NCBI GenBank assembly: GCA_023444765.1
Contig: JAEXLY010000078.1
Location: 1-7,102, forward strand
From: Pseudomonadota bacterium
GTDB taxonomy: Bacteria > Pseudomonadota > Gammaproteobacteria > Xanthomonadales > Xanthomonadaceae
DNA: 7,102 nucleotides
Reading direction: 5' to 3'
Below are positions 1-6,308 of the stretch, in pieces. Each line of letters starts with the position of its first letter. The first letter of the stretch is position 1. Position numbers and translations under genes: made by a program. Under the pieces are notes generated by a model that had not been told where the DNA came from, did no database searches, and saw only the letters and a program-made list of their open reading frames with translations.

Positions 1-374
1 CGGCCGCGGCGGCGGCGCGCGCCCGCCGCCGGCCCCCGCGACCGCGGGCGGCTGCGCAGTCCGAAGGCGATGTTCTCGGCCACGGTCATGTGCCGGAACA
101 GGGCGTACTGCTGGAACACGAAACCGACGTTGCGCTCGCGCAGGCTGAGCCGGGTGGCATCGGTGTCGCCGAACAGCACCCGCCCTGCGTCGGCCGGCAG
201 CAGGCCGGCGATCACGCGCAGCAGGGTGGTCTTGCCCGAGCCCGACGGGCCCAGCAGCGCGACGAGCTCGCCCGAGCCGATGTGCAGGTCGACGTGGTCC
301 AGCGCAGCGGTCGAGCCGTAGCGCTTGCTGATGGCCTCGATCCGCAGGTCCACGCCATGTCCGTTCGTGTGCAT
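1..374 (-). CDS. cysA: Sulfate/thiosulfate ABC transporter ATP-binding protein CysA (3' part outside window)
   Basis: This is the ATPase subunit that drives sulfate import through the CysT/CysW channel from the cytoplasmic face. About 124 N-terminal codons are visible and the frame runs off the left edge. The Walker A motif GPSGSGKTT is at residues 42-50, the Q-loop lies in VFQQYALF (Gln88/Gln89), and the CysA-typical FRHMTVAENIAFGL follows at 93-106. Signature, Walker B and the regulatory domain are outside the window. The start is uncertain. ATG at 374 is used here, but its AGGGG touches the start codon. GTG at 353 places Walker A exactly where E. coli CysA has it and is a strong alternative. 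ATG at 494 has a GGAG nine bases upstream but would add 40 Ala/Pro-rich residues unlike the family. The gene follows cysW after an unusually long 228-bp spacer. Confidence 0.93.
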   Translation of the reverse strand, partial: MHTNGHGVDLRIEAISKRYGSTAALDHVDLHIGSGELVALLGPSGSGKTTLLRVIAGLLPADAGRVLFGDTDATRLSLRERNVGFVFQQYALFRHMTVAENIAFGLRSRPRSRGPAAGARRRRG

Positions 375-602
375 CCCCTGATCATCGCCGATTTCGGAAG
401 ACGCAGCTGCGGCCGCTTCGAGTTGGCCGCGCGCAGCGGGGCCCGGTGCAGATCCACGGTGGGGCGGTGGGGGCGTGGCCTGAATAAGCAGCATGGTCTG
501 TGGCTCCGGGAACGTGCATGAAACGGGAAGCGGTTGGCGGCAGTGTGTTCGTTGCCACGCGCAGGCGAACATGGCGGTTGCGATGGGCCGCTGCGCACCA
601 TC
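375..602 (-). other. 228-bp spacer between cysW and cysA, no gene assigned
   Basis: On the minus strand this spacer is open, without a stop codon, in the same frame as both cysW (stop 603-605) and cysA. In-frame ATGs lie at 572, 494 and 374. The encoded residues are Pro/Ala/Cys-rich and resemble neither CysW nor CysA. Other frames are also open here, as expected at this GC content, so the openness alone is weak evidence for coding. I see no convincing terminator (no T tract) and no clear -35/-10 pair. Confidence 0.5.
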
Positions 603-1460
603 TCAGTGCCTGCGGTGCGACTGGGCGAGGCCGTCGGCATGCGCGGCCTCCAGCCAGAACTTCAGCACCAGCGTCACCAGCGCCAGTCCCGCGAGCAGCG
701 ACGAGACCGCGAACGCGGCGGTGCTGTCGAACTCGTTGTAGAGGATCTCGATATGCAGCGGCAGGGTGTTGGTCAGGCCGCGGATGTGGCCCGACACCAC
801 CGACACCGCGCCGAACTCGCCCATCGCGCGCGCGCCGCACAGCAGTACGCCATACAGCAGGCCCCACTTGATGTTGGGCAGGGTGACGCGGAAGAACATC
901 GTCCAGGCGTTGGCCCCCAGCGAGCGCGCCACCACCTCCTCCTCGCTGCCCTGCTGCTGCATCAGCGGCACCAGTTCGCGCACCACGAACGGAAAGGTAA
1001 TGAACAGCGTCGCCAGCACGATGCCCGGGCGCGCGAACAGGATCCTGATCTCGTGCTCGCGCAGGAACTCCGCGAACCAGCCCTGGGAGCCGAACAGCAG
1101 CACCAGGCACAGGCCCGCGACCACCGGCGAGACCGCGAACGGCAGGTCCACCAGCGCCAGCAGCGCGCGCTTGCCGCGGAACTCGAAACGCACCAGCGCC
1201 CAGGCCGCGAACAGGCCGAAGATCGCGTTCACCGGGATCACGACCGCGGCGGTGAGCAGGGTCAGGTTGAGCGCCGAAAGCGCGTCGGGCGTGGTCAGTG
1301 CCGCCCACCAGGTGGAAAAGCCCTCGCCGAAGGCCGACACCAGCACGATCAGCAGCGGCAGGACCACCAGCAGACCCATCACCGCCACCGCGCCGCCGAT
1401 CAGCGTGCGGCGCAGCCAGGTGGGCGTTTGCAGCGCCGCGTCGGGGGCCTGGTCAACCAT
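603..1460 (-). CDS. cysW: Sulfate ABC transporter permease CysW
   Basis: This inner-membrane subunit pairs with CysT to form the sulfate channel, powered by CysA. The 285-residue protein has the usual length of the family. The first membrane segment is about 20-42, with further hydrophobic segments near 66-90, 100-124, 145-167 and 250-270. The EAA-type cytoplasmic loop that contacts the ATPase is at about 174-195, with the core SLGAN (180-184) and the ending TLP (193-195). The GEFGAVSVVSGHI stretch after it is typical of CysW. The start ATG overlaps the end of cysT by eight bases (ATGGTTGA) and has an AGGAG eight bases upstream, so translation is probably coupled to cysT. The C-terminus is polar and His/Arg-rich. 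Confidence 0.96.
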   Translation of the reverse strand: MVDQAPDAALQTPTWLRRTLIGGAVAVMGLLVVLPLLIVLVSAFGEGFSTWWAALTTPDALSALNLTLLTAAVVIPVNAIFGLFAAWALVRFEFRGKRALLALVDLPFAVSPVVAGLCLVLLFGSQGWFAEFLREHEIRILFARPGIVLATLFITFPFVVRELVPLMQQQGSEEEVVARSLGANAWTMFFRVTLPNIKWGLLYGVLLCGARAMGEFGAVSVVSGHIRGLTNTLPLHIEILYNEFDSTAAFAVSSLLAGLALVTLVLKFWLEAAHADGLAQSHRRH

Positions 1461-2316
1461 CGCGGCGGCTCCTGCGCTCGTGGCGGAACAGCAGCGGGAT
1501 GAGGTTGATCGCCATCAGGCACAGGAACGAGGCCGCCAGCATCACGGCCGCCAGCCCGATCGCGCCGTTGTAGTCGTACTCCTCCAGCCGGATGGTGATC
1601 AGCAGCGGCGCGATCTCGGTCTGGTAGGGCTTGTTGCCGGCGATGAAGATCACCGAGCCGTATTCGCCCAGCCCGCGCGCGAACGCCAGCGAGAAGCCCG
1701 TGAGCAGCGCAGGCAGCACCTCTGGCAGCACAACCCGGCGCAGCGCGGTGAAGCGCGAGGCGCCGAGCGAGGCCGCCGCCTGTTCCTGGTCGGGGCCGAG
1801 CGATTCGAGGATCGGCTGCACCGTGCGCACGGTGAAGGGCAGGCCGATGAACACCAGCGCGATCACGATGCCGGCTAGCTGGTAGGCGACCTGGATGCCG
1901 AGCGGCTCGAGGAACCGGCCGATCCAGCCGTTGGGCGCGTAGATCGCGGTCAGCGCGATGCCGGCCACGGCCGTCGGCAGCGCGAAGGGCAGGTCGACCA
2001 GCGCGTCGAGCAGGCGTCGCCCGGGAAAGCGGTAGCGGACCAGCACCCAGGCCACCAGCGCGCCGGCCAGCAGTGCGATCACCGCGGCGACGAACGCGGT
2101 GCCGAAGCTGACCTTGAGCGCCGCGACCACGCGTTCGTCGCGCAACACACGCAGCCAGCCGTCGAGGCCGAGACCGGCGGCGCGCACGGTCAACGCCGTC
2201 AGCGGCAACAGCACGACCACGCCCAGCCAGGCCATGCCCAGGCCGAGGCTGAGCCCGAAGCCCGGCAGGGGCGGACGCCAGCGCGGTCGCGGCAGGGGAA
2301 GGGCGAGTGTGCTCAT
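1453..2316 (-). CDS. cysT: Sulfate ABC transporter permease CysT (CysU)
   Basis: This is the second inner-membrane permease subunit of the sulfate/thiosulfate importer. It has 287 residues, slightly longer than the E. coli protein because of a Pro/Arg-rich N-terminus (about 1-18). Hydrophobic segments lie near 20-45, 69-93, 103-126 and 145-168, with two more toward the C-terminus. The EAA loop is at 178-198: EQAAASLGAS followed by VVLP. The LAFARGLGEYGSVIFIAGN stretch is characteristic of CysT. The start ATG at 2316 (MSTLALPLP) has no good Shine-Dalgarno, so expression may depend on the long transcript. It lies 143 bp downstream of sbp, across a strong hairpin, and overlaps cysW by eight bases. 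Confidence 0.96.
   Translation of the reverse strand: MSTLALPLPRPRWRPPLPGFGLSLGLGMAWLGVVVLLPLTALTVRAAGLGLDGWLRVLRDERVVAALKVSFGTAFVAAVIALLAGALVAWVLVRYRFPGRRLLDALVDLPFALPTAVAGIALTAIYAPNGWIGRFLEPLGIQVAYQLAGIVIALVFIGLPFTVRTVQPILESLGPDQEQAAASLGASRFTALRRVVLPEVLPALLTGFSLAFARGLGEYGSVIFIAGNKPYQTEIAPLLITIRLEEYDYNGAIGLAAVMLAASFLCLMAINLIPLLFRHERRSRRDG
1469..1473 (-). promoter_or_regulatory. Shine-Dalgarno of cysW inside the cysT 3' end
   Basis: AGGAG on the minus strand lies eight bases before the cysW ATG at 1460 and within the last codons of cysT. It is one of the two clearest ribosome-binding sites in the window and fixes the cysW start, supporting reinitiation from cysT. Confidence 0.8.
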
Positions 2317-2398
2317 CGGGTGGCAGGCAGGCTCTGGAGAGGATCGGGTTGGAGTATCGGTGTGCGGTCACGTCGCCGGCCGGGCGGGGCGGGATGCG

Positions 2399-2431
2399 CG
2401 ATCGGCAGCGGTGAAGTCCCGCTGCCGATCG
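2399..2431 (-). other. Strong hairpin between sbp and cysT
   Basis: CGATCGGCAGCG at 2399-2410 is perfectly inverted as CGCTGCCGATCG at 2420-2431. One more G-C pair (2411/2419) gives a 13-bp stem with a seven-base loop. It begins 28 bases after the sbp stop codon and lies 82 bases before the cysT start. On the transcribed strand it is followed by C/G-rich sequence and no U tract, so it does not look like a complete intrinsic terminator. A processing or mRNA-stabilising element that raises Sbp over the membrane subunits is the likelier role (inference). Confidence 0.75.
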
Positions 2432-2459
2432 TGGCGCCACTCACGCGCCGTTCGCGGAC

Positions 2460-3476
2460 TCAGCGCGGCTTGTAGATCTGGTCGAAGAACCCGCCGTCGG
2501 CGAAGTGCAGCTGCTGCGCCCTGGCCCAGCCGCCGAAGGCGTCGTCGATCGTCACCAGCGGAATCGGCTTGAAGTGGGCGATGGCCGCCGCCGGCACCGT
2601 GTCCGGACGCGAGGGGCGATAGTGGTGCTTCGCGGCCAGGCGCTGGCCCTCGGGCGAGTACAGGTACTGCAGGTAGGCTTCGGCGACCTTTTGCGTGCCC
2701 TTCCTCGCCACGTTGCCGTCCACCACCGCGACCGGCGGCTCGGCCTTGATGCTCAGGCTCGGGAAGACGATCTCGAACCTGTCGCGCACCTTGGGGTCGG
2801 CCAGGGTCAGGAGCGCCTCGTTCTCCCAGGCCAGCAGCACGTCGCCGATCCCGCGCTCGACGAAGGTGGTGGTCGAGCCGCGCGCGCCGGTGTCGAGCAC
2901 CGGCACGTTGCGGAACACCTTGCCCAGGTAGTCGACCACCTGCGGGCCCTTGCGGTACTCGCGCGAGGCCCAGGCCCAGGCGGCGAGGTAGTTCCAGCGC
3001 GCGCCGCCGGAGGTCTTCGGATTGGGCGTGATCACCCCGATGCCGGGCTTGGCCAGGTCGCCCCAGTCGCGGATCTGCTTCGGGTTCCCCTTGCGCACCA
3101 GGAACACGATGGTGGAGGTGTAGGGCGAACTGTTGTGGGGCAGTCGCGTCTGCCAGTCCTCCGCGATCAGGTCGGTGTTCCCGGCGATCGCGTCGATGTC
3201 GCCGGACAGCGCGAGCGTCACCACGTCGGCCTCCAGCCCGTCGATCACCGAGCGCGCCTGTTTGCCGGAACCACCGTGCGACATGCGCACGGTGAGCGTC
3301 TGGCCGGTATCGGCCTTCCACTTGCTGGCGAACGCGGTGTTGAACTCCGCATACAGTTCGCGGGTGGGGTCGTAGGACACGTTGAGCAGTTCGACCGACT
3401 GCGCCGACGCGGGTCCGGCGAGCGTCGCCAGCGAGAGGATCAGGGCCCCGAGGGCGTGCCTGGCAATGGGATGCAT
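2460..3476 (-). CDS. sbp: Periplasmic sulfate-binding protein Sbp (CysP/Sbp family)
   Basis: This periplasmic protein binds sulfate and delivers it to CysT/CysW. It has 338 residues. A Sec signal peptide covers about 1-25, ending GPASA before QSVELLN. The mature protein follows the Salmonella sulfate-binding protein closely: SYDPTRELY at 34-42 (Asp36 equals the ligand-contact Asp11), SHGGSGKQ at 66-73 (Ser70 equals Ser45), NPKTSGGARWNYLAAW at about 152-167 (the Ser-Gly-Gly sulfate loop), then ARGSTTTFVERGIGDVL and AWENEA with the binding-site Trp. Sulfate specificity is therefore well supported. The frame stays open well upstream (to 3845), but that part overlaps the porin in another frame and lacks family similarity. 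ATG 3476 gives the signal peptide. The Shine-Dalgarno is weak. The gene follows the porin by 26 bp. Confidence 0.96.
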   Translation of the reverse strand: MHPIARHALGALILSLATLAGPASAQSVELLNVSYDPTRELYAEFNTAFASKWKADTGQTLTVRMSHGGSGKQARSVIDGLEADVVTLALSGDIDAIAGNTDLIAEDWQTRLPHNSSPYTSTIVFLVRKGNPKQIRDWGDLAKPGIGVITPNPKTSGGARWNYLAAWAWASREYRKGPQVVDYLGKVFRNVPVLDTGARGSTTTFVERGIGDVLLAWENEALLTLADPKVRDRFEIVFPSLSIKAEPPVAVVDGNVARKGTQKVAEAYLQYLYSPEGQRLAAKHHYRPSRPDTVPAAAIAHFKPIPLVTIDDAFGGWARAQQLHFADGGFFDQIYKPR

Positions 3477-3502
3477 GATGGTCTGCCTGAAGTGGGGATA
3501 TG

Positions 3503-4984
3503 TCAGAAGGCGACTTGCGCACGCGCGAAGAACGTCTTTTCGTCCTGGCGGTCGCCGCCGACGGCGCCGCCGTCGAAGTCCGCATGGGCATAGTTGGCGA
3601 CGAGTTTCAGGTTGCCGGTAAGGTACCAGTTCAGGCCGAGCGTCCACGCCGTCGCTTCCGAGGCCGCGGCAGCGGGATCGGCGAACAGCGGGAACGCGTC
3701 GTCGTCGATCTGCAGCCGGCCGTAGCGCGCCACCAGTTCGAACGCCCCCCAGCCGCCGTCGCCGGGCGCGAACGGCTGGTCGGGCCTCACGCCGCGGTAG
3801 CTGGCCGCCTCGCCGGTCAGCACCCAGCTGCCCGTGAGTTGCCACGCGCTGTGCTCCAGCGATGCGCGGGTCGCGCTGGCGGTGTCGGACACGGCCTGTT
3901 CCGAGCGGATGTATTCACCGAGCAGGCCGACCGGCCCCGCATACCAGTACGCCTGGGGCGACCAGCGGCGGTGTTCGCCATCGGCGATGACGCTGGCGCG
4001 GTAGCTGAAGAACGTCGCCTGACCCGGCGTGCGGTAGCGCGGCAGGAAGTTGTTGCCGCTGCCCGCCTTGTCGCCGGTGCTGGCGGCCATGCCGAAGCCC
4101 AGGCCCGAGAGAGCGCCATCGCCACCTTGCCGGGGTTCGAAGAACAGGCGCCCGGCGAACTCGAAGTCGTCGTCGGGATTGCTGGTGGGACTGTCGCGGC
4201 CATCCGCGGCGCCGTTGTACACACCGGCGACATAGGTCACCTTCGCTCCGGCCAGCGCGCCCTGCAGCTGCGCGCCGATGTCGCGGTTGGGCGCCAGCTC
4301 GGTCGGGAAGCCGCGTTCGACCAGCGCGATCGCACCGCCGCTCTGCAGCCGCTCGAGCCCGATCGGCCCCTTCACCTTGCCGACGCGCACCGTGGCAGCC
4401 GGGCTGAACTTCAGGTCGACGTAGGCATCGACGATCGACGTGCTGTCGCCGGCGAACTCCGGCGTGAGGCGGAAGCCCACCAGATCGCCCCAGCTGCCCT
4501 CCAGCGTCGGGCGGATCCGGCGCCACAGGAACGTGTCGTTCTGTGCCGCGGGACCGTCGTCGATGAAAACGCGATGGTCGGCCTGCGCCAGCACGCCCAG
4601 CTTGAGCTGGACCTGGCCGTCGACGCTCCTGATCGAGGCGCCCTTGTCCGCGGCCAGCGTGACCTCGGGACCTGGCTTGGCGGCTGACGTCGGCGGGGCG
4701 GGCGCGACCGCCACGCCGGCCTGGCGATCTCGCTCGTCGAGGCCGAGCTCGACGGGGCGCAGGCGCCGGTCCAGTCCGGCGAGGTCGTTGCGCGCGAATG
4801 CATCGTCGGGTGCGATGCCGAGCCGGCGCTCGTCGATGCGCAGGCGCTCGGCGATCTCCTCGGGCGTCGGCGCGGCTGTCTGCGCGACGACAGGCGTGGA
4901 AAGCAGCGCGAGCGTCAGCGCGAGTGCGCTGCGTCGGATCGAAGCGGGTGAAGGTCGGGGTCGGAGGTGGCGTGACGATCGCAT
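3503..4984 (-). CDS. OprO/OprP-family outer-membrane porin, probably for sulfate
   Basis: This is an outer-membrane beta-barrel of the phosphate-selective porin O/P family (Porin_O_P) with 493 residues. A signal peptide spans about 1-34, with Arg-rich start, hydrophobic core ALALTLALLS and cleavage after VVA. A charged, probably helical section (about 40-88) and an Ala/Pro linker (90-106) precede the barrel. The barrel opens with a DGQVQLKLG strand at 122-130 and includes RRIRPTLEGSWGD and YVDLKFSP plus the VGKVKGPIGLERLQS stretch typical of the family. The last residues AQVAF end in Phe, the usual BamA signal. The start is fixed by GAGGA six bases before ATG 4984; the open frame extends to 5074 but has no signal peptide there. 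Being 26 bp upstream of sbp, it probably admits sulfate rather than phosphate (inference). I give no symbol because oprO/oprP imply phosphate. Confidence 0.92.
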   Translation of the reverse strand: MRSSRHLRPRPSPASIRRSALALTLALLSTPVVAQTAAPTPEEIAERLRIDERRLGIAPDDAFARNDLAGLDRRLRPVELGLDERDRQAGVAVAPAPPTSAAKPGPEVTLAADKGASIRSVDGQVQLKLGVLAQADHRVFIDDGPAAQNDTFLWRRIRPTLEGSWGDLVGFRLTPEFAGDSTSIVDAYVDLKFSPAATVRVGKVKGPIGLERLQSGGAIALVERGFPTELAPNRDIGAQLQGALAGAKVTYVAGVYNGAADGRDSPTSNPDDDFEFAGRLFFEPRQGGDGALSGLGFGMAASTGDKAGSGNNFLPRYRTPGQATFFSYRASVIADGEHRRWSPQAYWYAGPVGLLGEYIRSEQAVSDTASATRASLEHSAWQLTGSWVLTGEAASYRGVRPDQPFAPGDGGWGAFELVARYGRLQIDDDAFPLFADPAAAASEATAWTLGLNWYLTGNLKLVANYAHADFDGGAVGGDRQDEKTFFARAQVAF

Positions 4985-4990
4985 GGCGTT

Positions 4991-4995
4991 TCCTC
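4991..4995 (-). promoter_or_regulatory. Shine-Dalgarno of the porin gene
   Basis: GAGGA on the minus strand lies six bases before ATG 4984. It decides between this start and the ATG at 5074, which lacks such a site and would add 30 residues ahead of the signal peptide. Confidence 0.8.
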
Positions 4996-5045
4996 GTGTG
5001 TCGCTCGGGAAGCGCCTCCGGTCGTCCGGTCGGCACCGTGGAAGG

Positions 5046-5061
5046 GATGGGTGGATGGATG
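5046..5061. repeat. Short imperfect tetranucleotide repeat (GATG-type, four units)
   Basis: Four consecutive units on the plus strand read GATG, GGTG, GATG, GATG. They lie in the 96-bp gap between the DUF2292 gene and the porin, that is, in the porin's untranslated leader. The tract is too short and imperfect to call a phase-variable repeat. Confidence 0.4.
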
Positions 5062-5080
5062 GCACCTGCGGCACCGGCGC

Positions 5081-5277
5081 TCAGTCGCCGAGCCGCACTT
5101 TCTGGCTGCGCGTGATCTGCACGATCCGCGACGAATGCACGACCACCTCGACCTGTCCGTAGGCCAGGTCGCGGACCGCGTCGAGCACTGCGCGTTCGGC
5201 GTCGCTGAGCGGCGCAGCCTCGTCGGCGCTGGGAGCGCCGAGGGGGGAGCAGGATCGGGAACGGGAAGCGGGCTCAT
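5081..5277 (-). CDS. DUF2292/YezD-like small protein; frame apparently interrupted near the start
   Basis: The conserved part reads AVLDAVRDLAYGQVEVVVHS followed by SRIVQITRSQKVRL and ends at TGA 5081-5083. This pattern (short helix, YG-V-V-V strand, then V-QI-R--K-RL) is that of the DUF2292/YezD family, roughly 55-65 residues, function unknown. In this frame there is no ATG near the expected start; the only nearby initiator is GTG 5188, giving 35 residues. A well-placed ATG at 5277, with GGGA eight bases upstream, lies one frame away. Reading from it and stepping back one base at the C6 run (5242-5247) yields a sensible 65-residue protein beginning MSPLPVPDPAPP. This is either a one-base sequence error, a real frameshift mutation, or slippage. 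It sits 27 bp after cysK, consistent with a sulfur-linked accessory role. Confidence 0.72.
5223..5247 (-). other. C6 run followed directly by a perfect 8-bp hairpin, inside the DUF2292 gene
   Basis: On the coding strand six C residues (5247-5242) are immediately followed by TCGGCGCT, a CCC loop and AGCGCCGA (5241-5223), a perfect 8-bp stem. The run is where the ATG frame and the conserved frame meet, in the -1 direction. The arrangement can promote ribosomal or polymerase slippage, but GC hairpins beside homopolymers also cause sequencing errors. Confidence 0.6.
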
Positions 5278-5304
5278 GGGGGCGATCCCGTAGGGCGAGA
5301 AGGC

Positions 5305-6282
5305 TCAGGCCGCGTCGCGCGTCCCCTCGATGCCGGCCAGCCACTCGTCGTCCGAGCCCTCGTTGAGGCCGGCGAACAGGGGCGTGGAGAAGTAGCGTTC
5401 GCCGGTATCGGGCAGGGTCGCGAGCAGCACCGAACCCTGCGGCGCATCGGCCGCGACCTTGAGCGCGGCCGCGACGGTGGCCCCGGCGGAGATGCCGACG
5501 AACACGCCCTCTTCCGCGGCCAGGCGACGTGCGGTGCCCAGCGCCTCGTCGTCGGTGACCGGCAGCAGCTGGTCGTGCACCGTCCGGTTCAGCACCTCGG
5601 GCAGGAAATCCGGGGTCCAGCCCTGGATCTTGTGCGGCGCCCATTCCTTGCCGCCCAGCAGCGAGGCGCCGGCCGGTTCGGTGGCGATGATGTTCACTTC
5701 GGGGCGCGCGACCTTCAGGACCTCGCCCACGCCGGTCAGGGTGCCGCCGGTGCCCCAGCCGCTGACGAAGTAGTCCAGGCGCCGTCCGGCGAAGTCGCGC
5801 AGGATCTCGGCCGCCGTGGTCTGGCGGTGGTAGGCCGGGTTGGCCGGATTCGTGAACTGCGAGGCCAGGAACCATCCGTGGCGTTCGGCCAGCTCCCGCG
5901 CCTTCTTCACCATGCCGGTGCCGCGCTCGGCGGCGGGGGTGAGGATCACCTTGGCGCCGTAGGCGCGCATCAGCTTGCGCCGCTCGATCGAGAAGGTTTC
6001 GGTCATCACCGCCACGAAGCGGTAGCCGCGCGCGGCCGCCACCTGGGCCAGGGCCACGCCGGTGTTGCCGGAGGTCGCCTCGACGATGGTGTCGCCGGGC
6101 TTGAGCACGCCCCGGCGCTCGGCGTCGAGCACGATGCCCAGGGCGAGCCGGTCCTTGACCGAACCGCCCGGATTGAACGCCTCCACCTTCGCGTACAGGG
6201 TCACGTGCCCCGGTGCGATGCGGTGCAGCTTGACGATCGGGGTGTCGCCGACGGTGTCGAGGATGCTGTCGTAGATGGCCAT
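5305..6282 (-). CDS. cysK: Cysteine synthase (O-acetylserine sulfhydrylase) CysK
   Basis: This cytoplasmic PLP enzyme makes cysteine from O-acetyl-L-serine and sulfide. It has 325 residues, close to E. coli CysK. The PLP Schiff-base lysine is Lys43 in NPGGSVKDR (37-45). The substrate-binding loop TSGNTG is at 70-75, the PLP phosphate loop GTGGT at 177-181, and the Ser contacting the pyridine nitrogen is Ser265 in GISAGA. The KIQGWTP segment (218-224) corresponds to the conserved KIQG loop. It is a single-domain fold type II enzyme with no CBS domain, arguing against cystathionine beta-synthase; CysK versus CysM cannot be fully separated by eye, but the KIQG segment favours CysK. The start ATG 6282 (MAIYDSILDTVGDTPIVKL) matches the family, though its Shine-Dalgarno is weak. 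It follows cysG by 26 bp, and CysK's own complex partner CysE is not in the window. Confidence 0.96.
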   Translation of the reverse strand: MAIYDSILDTVGDTPIVKLHRIAPGHVTLYAKVEAFNPGGSVKDRLALGIVLDAERRGVLKPGDTIVEATSGNTGVALAQVAAARGYRFVAVMTETFSIERRKLMRAYGAKVILTPAAERGTGMVKKARELAERHGWFLASQFTNPANPAYHRQTTAAEILRDFAGRRLDYFVSGWGTGGTLTGVGEVLKVARPEVNIIATEPAGASLLGGKEWAPHKIQGWTPDFLPEVLNRTVHDQLLPVTDDEALGTARRLAAEEGVFVGISAGATVAAALKVAADAPQGSVLLATLPDTGERYFSTPLFAGLNEGSDDEWLAGIEGTRDAA

Positions 6283-6308
6283 GGTGAGGTCTCGATGCGG
6301 GTGGACGA

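Noticed and set aside
2399..2431. Intrinsic (Rho-independent) terminator after sbp
   Set aside because: The stem is strong, but the following transcribed sequence is C/G-rich with no U tract, and cysT downstream needs the transcript.
3477..3845. N-terminal extension of Sbp to 461 residues
   Set aside because: The extra part overlaps the porin gene in another frame, is Arg-rich without similarity, and would bury the signal peptide that starts at ATG 3476.
534..4687. Long plus-strand open frames (for example 534-1502, 766-1878, 2505-3593, 3500-4687)
   Set aside because: They lie antisense to clear cys, sbp and porin genes. Their products are rich in Arg, Gln, His and Ala without recognisable domains, as expected for shadow frames in very GC-rich DNA.
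4985..5074. Longer porin start at 5074
   Set aside because: It adds 30 residues before the signal peptide and lacks the GAGGA site that precedes ATG 4984.
5188..5188. GTG 5188 as the true start of the DUF2292 protein
   Set aside because: It would give only 35 residues and cut into the first helix of the family. I keep it as a fallback, not as the preferred start.
5084..5875. 264-codon frame that includes the DUF2292 domain and runs back through cysK
   Set aside because: Only its last ~55 codons look like a protein family. The rest is an alternative frame of cysK, so the large protein is not credible.
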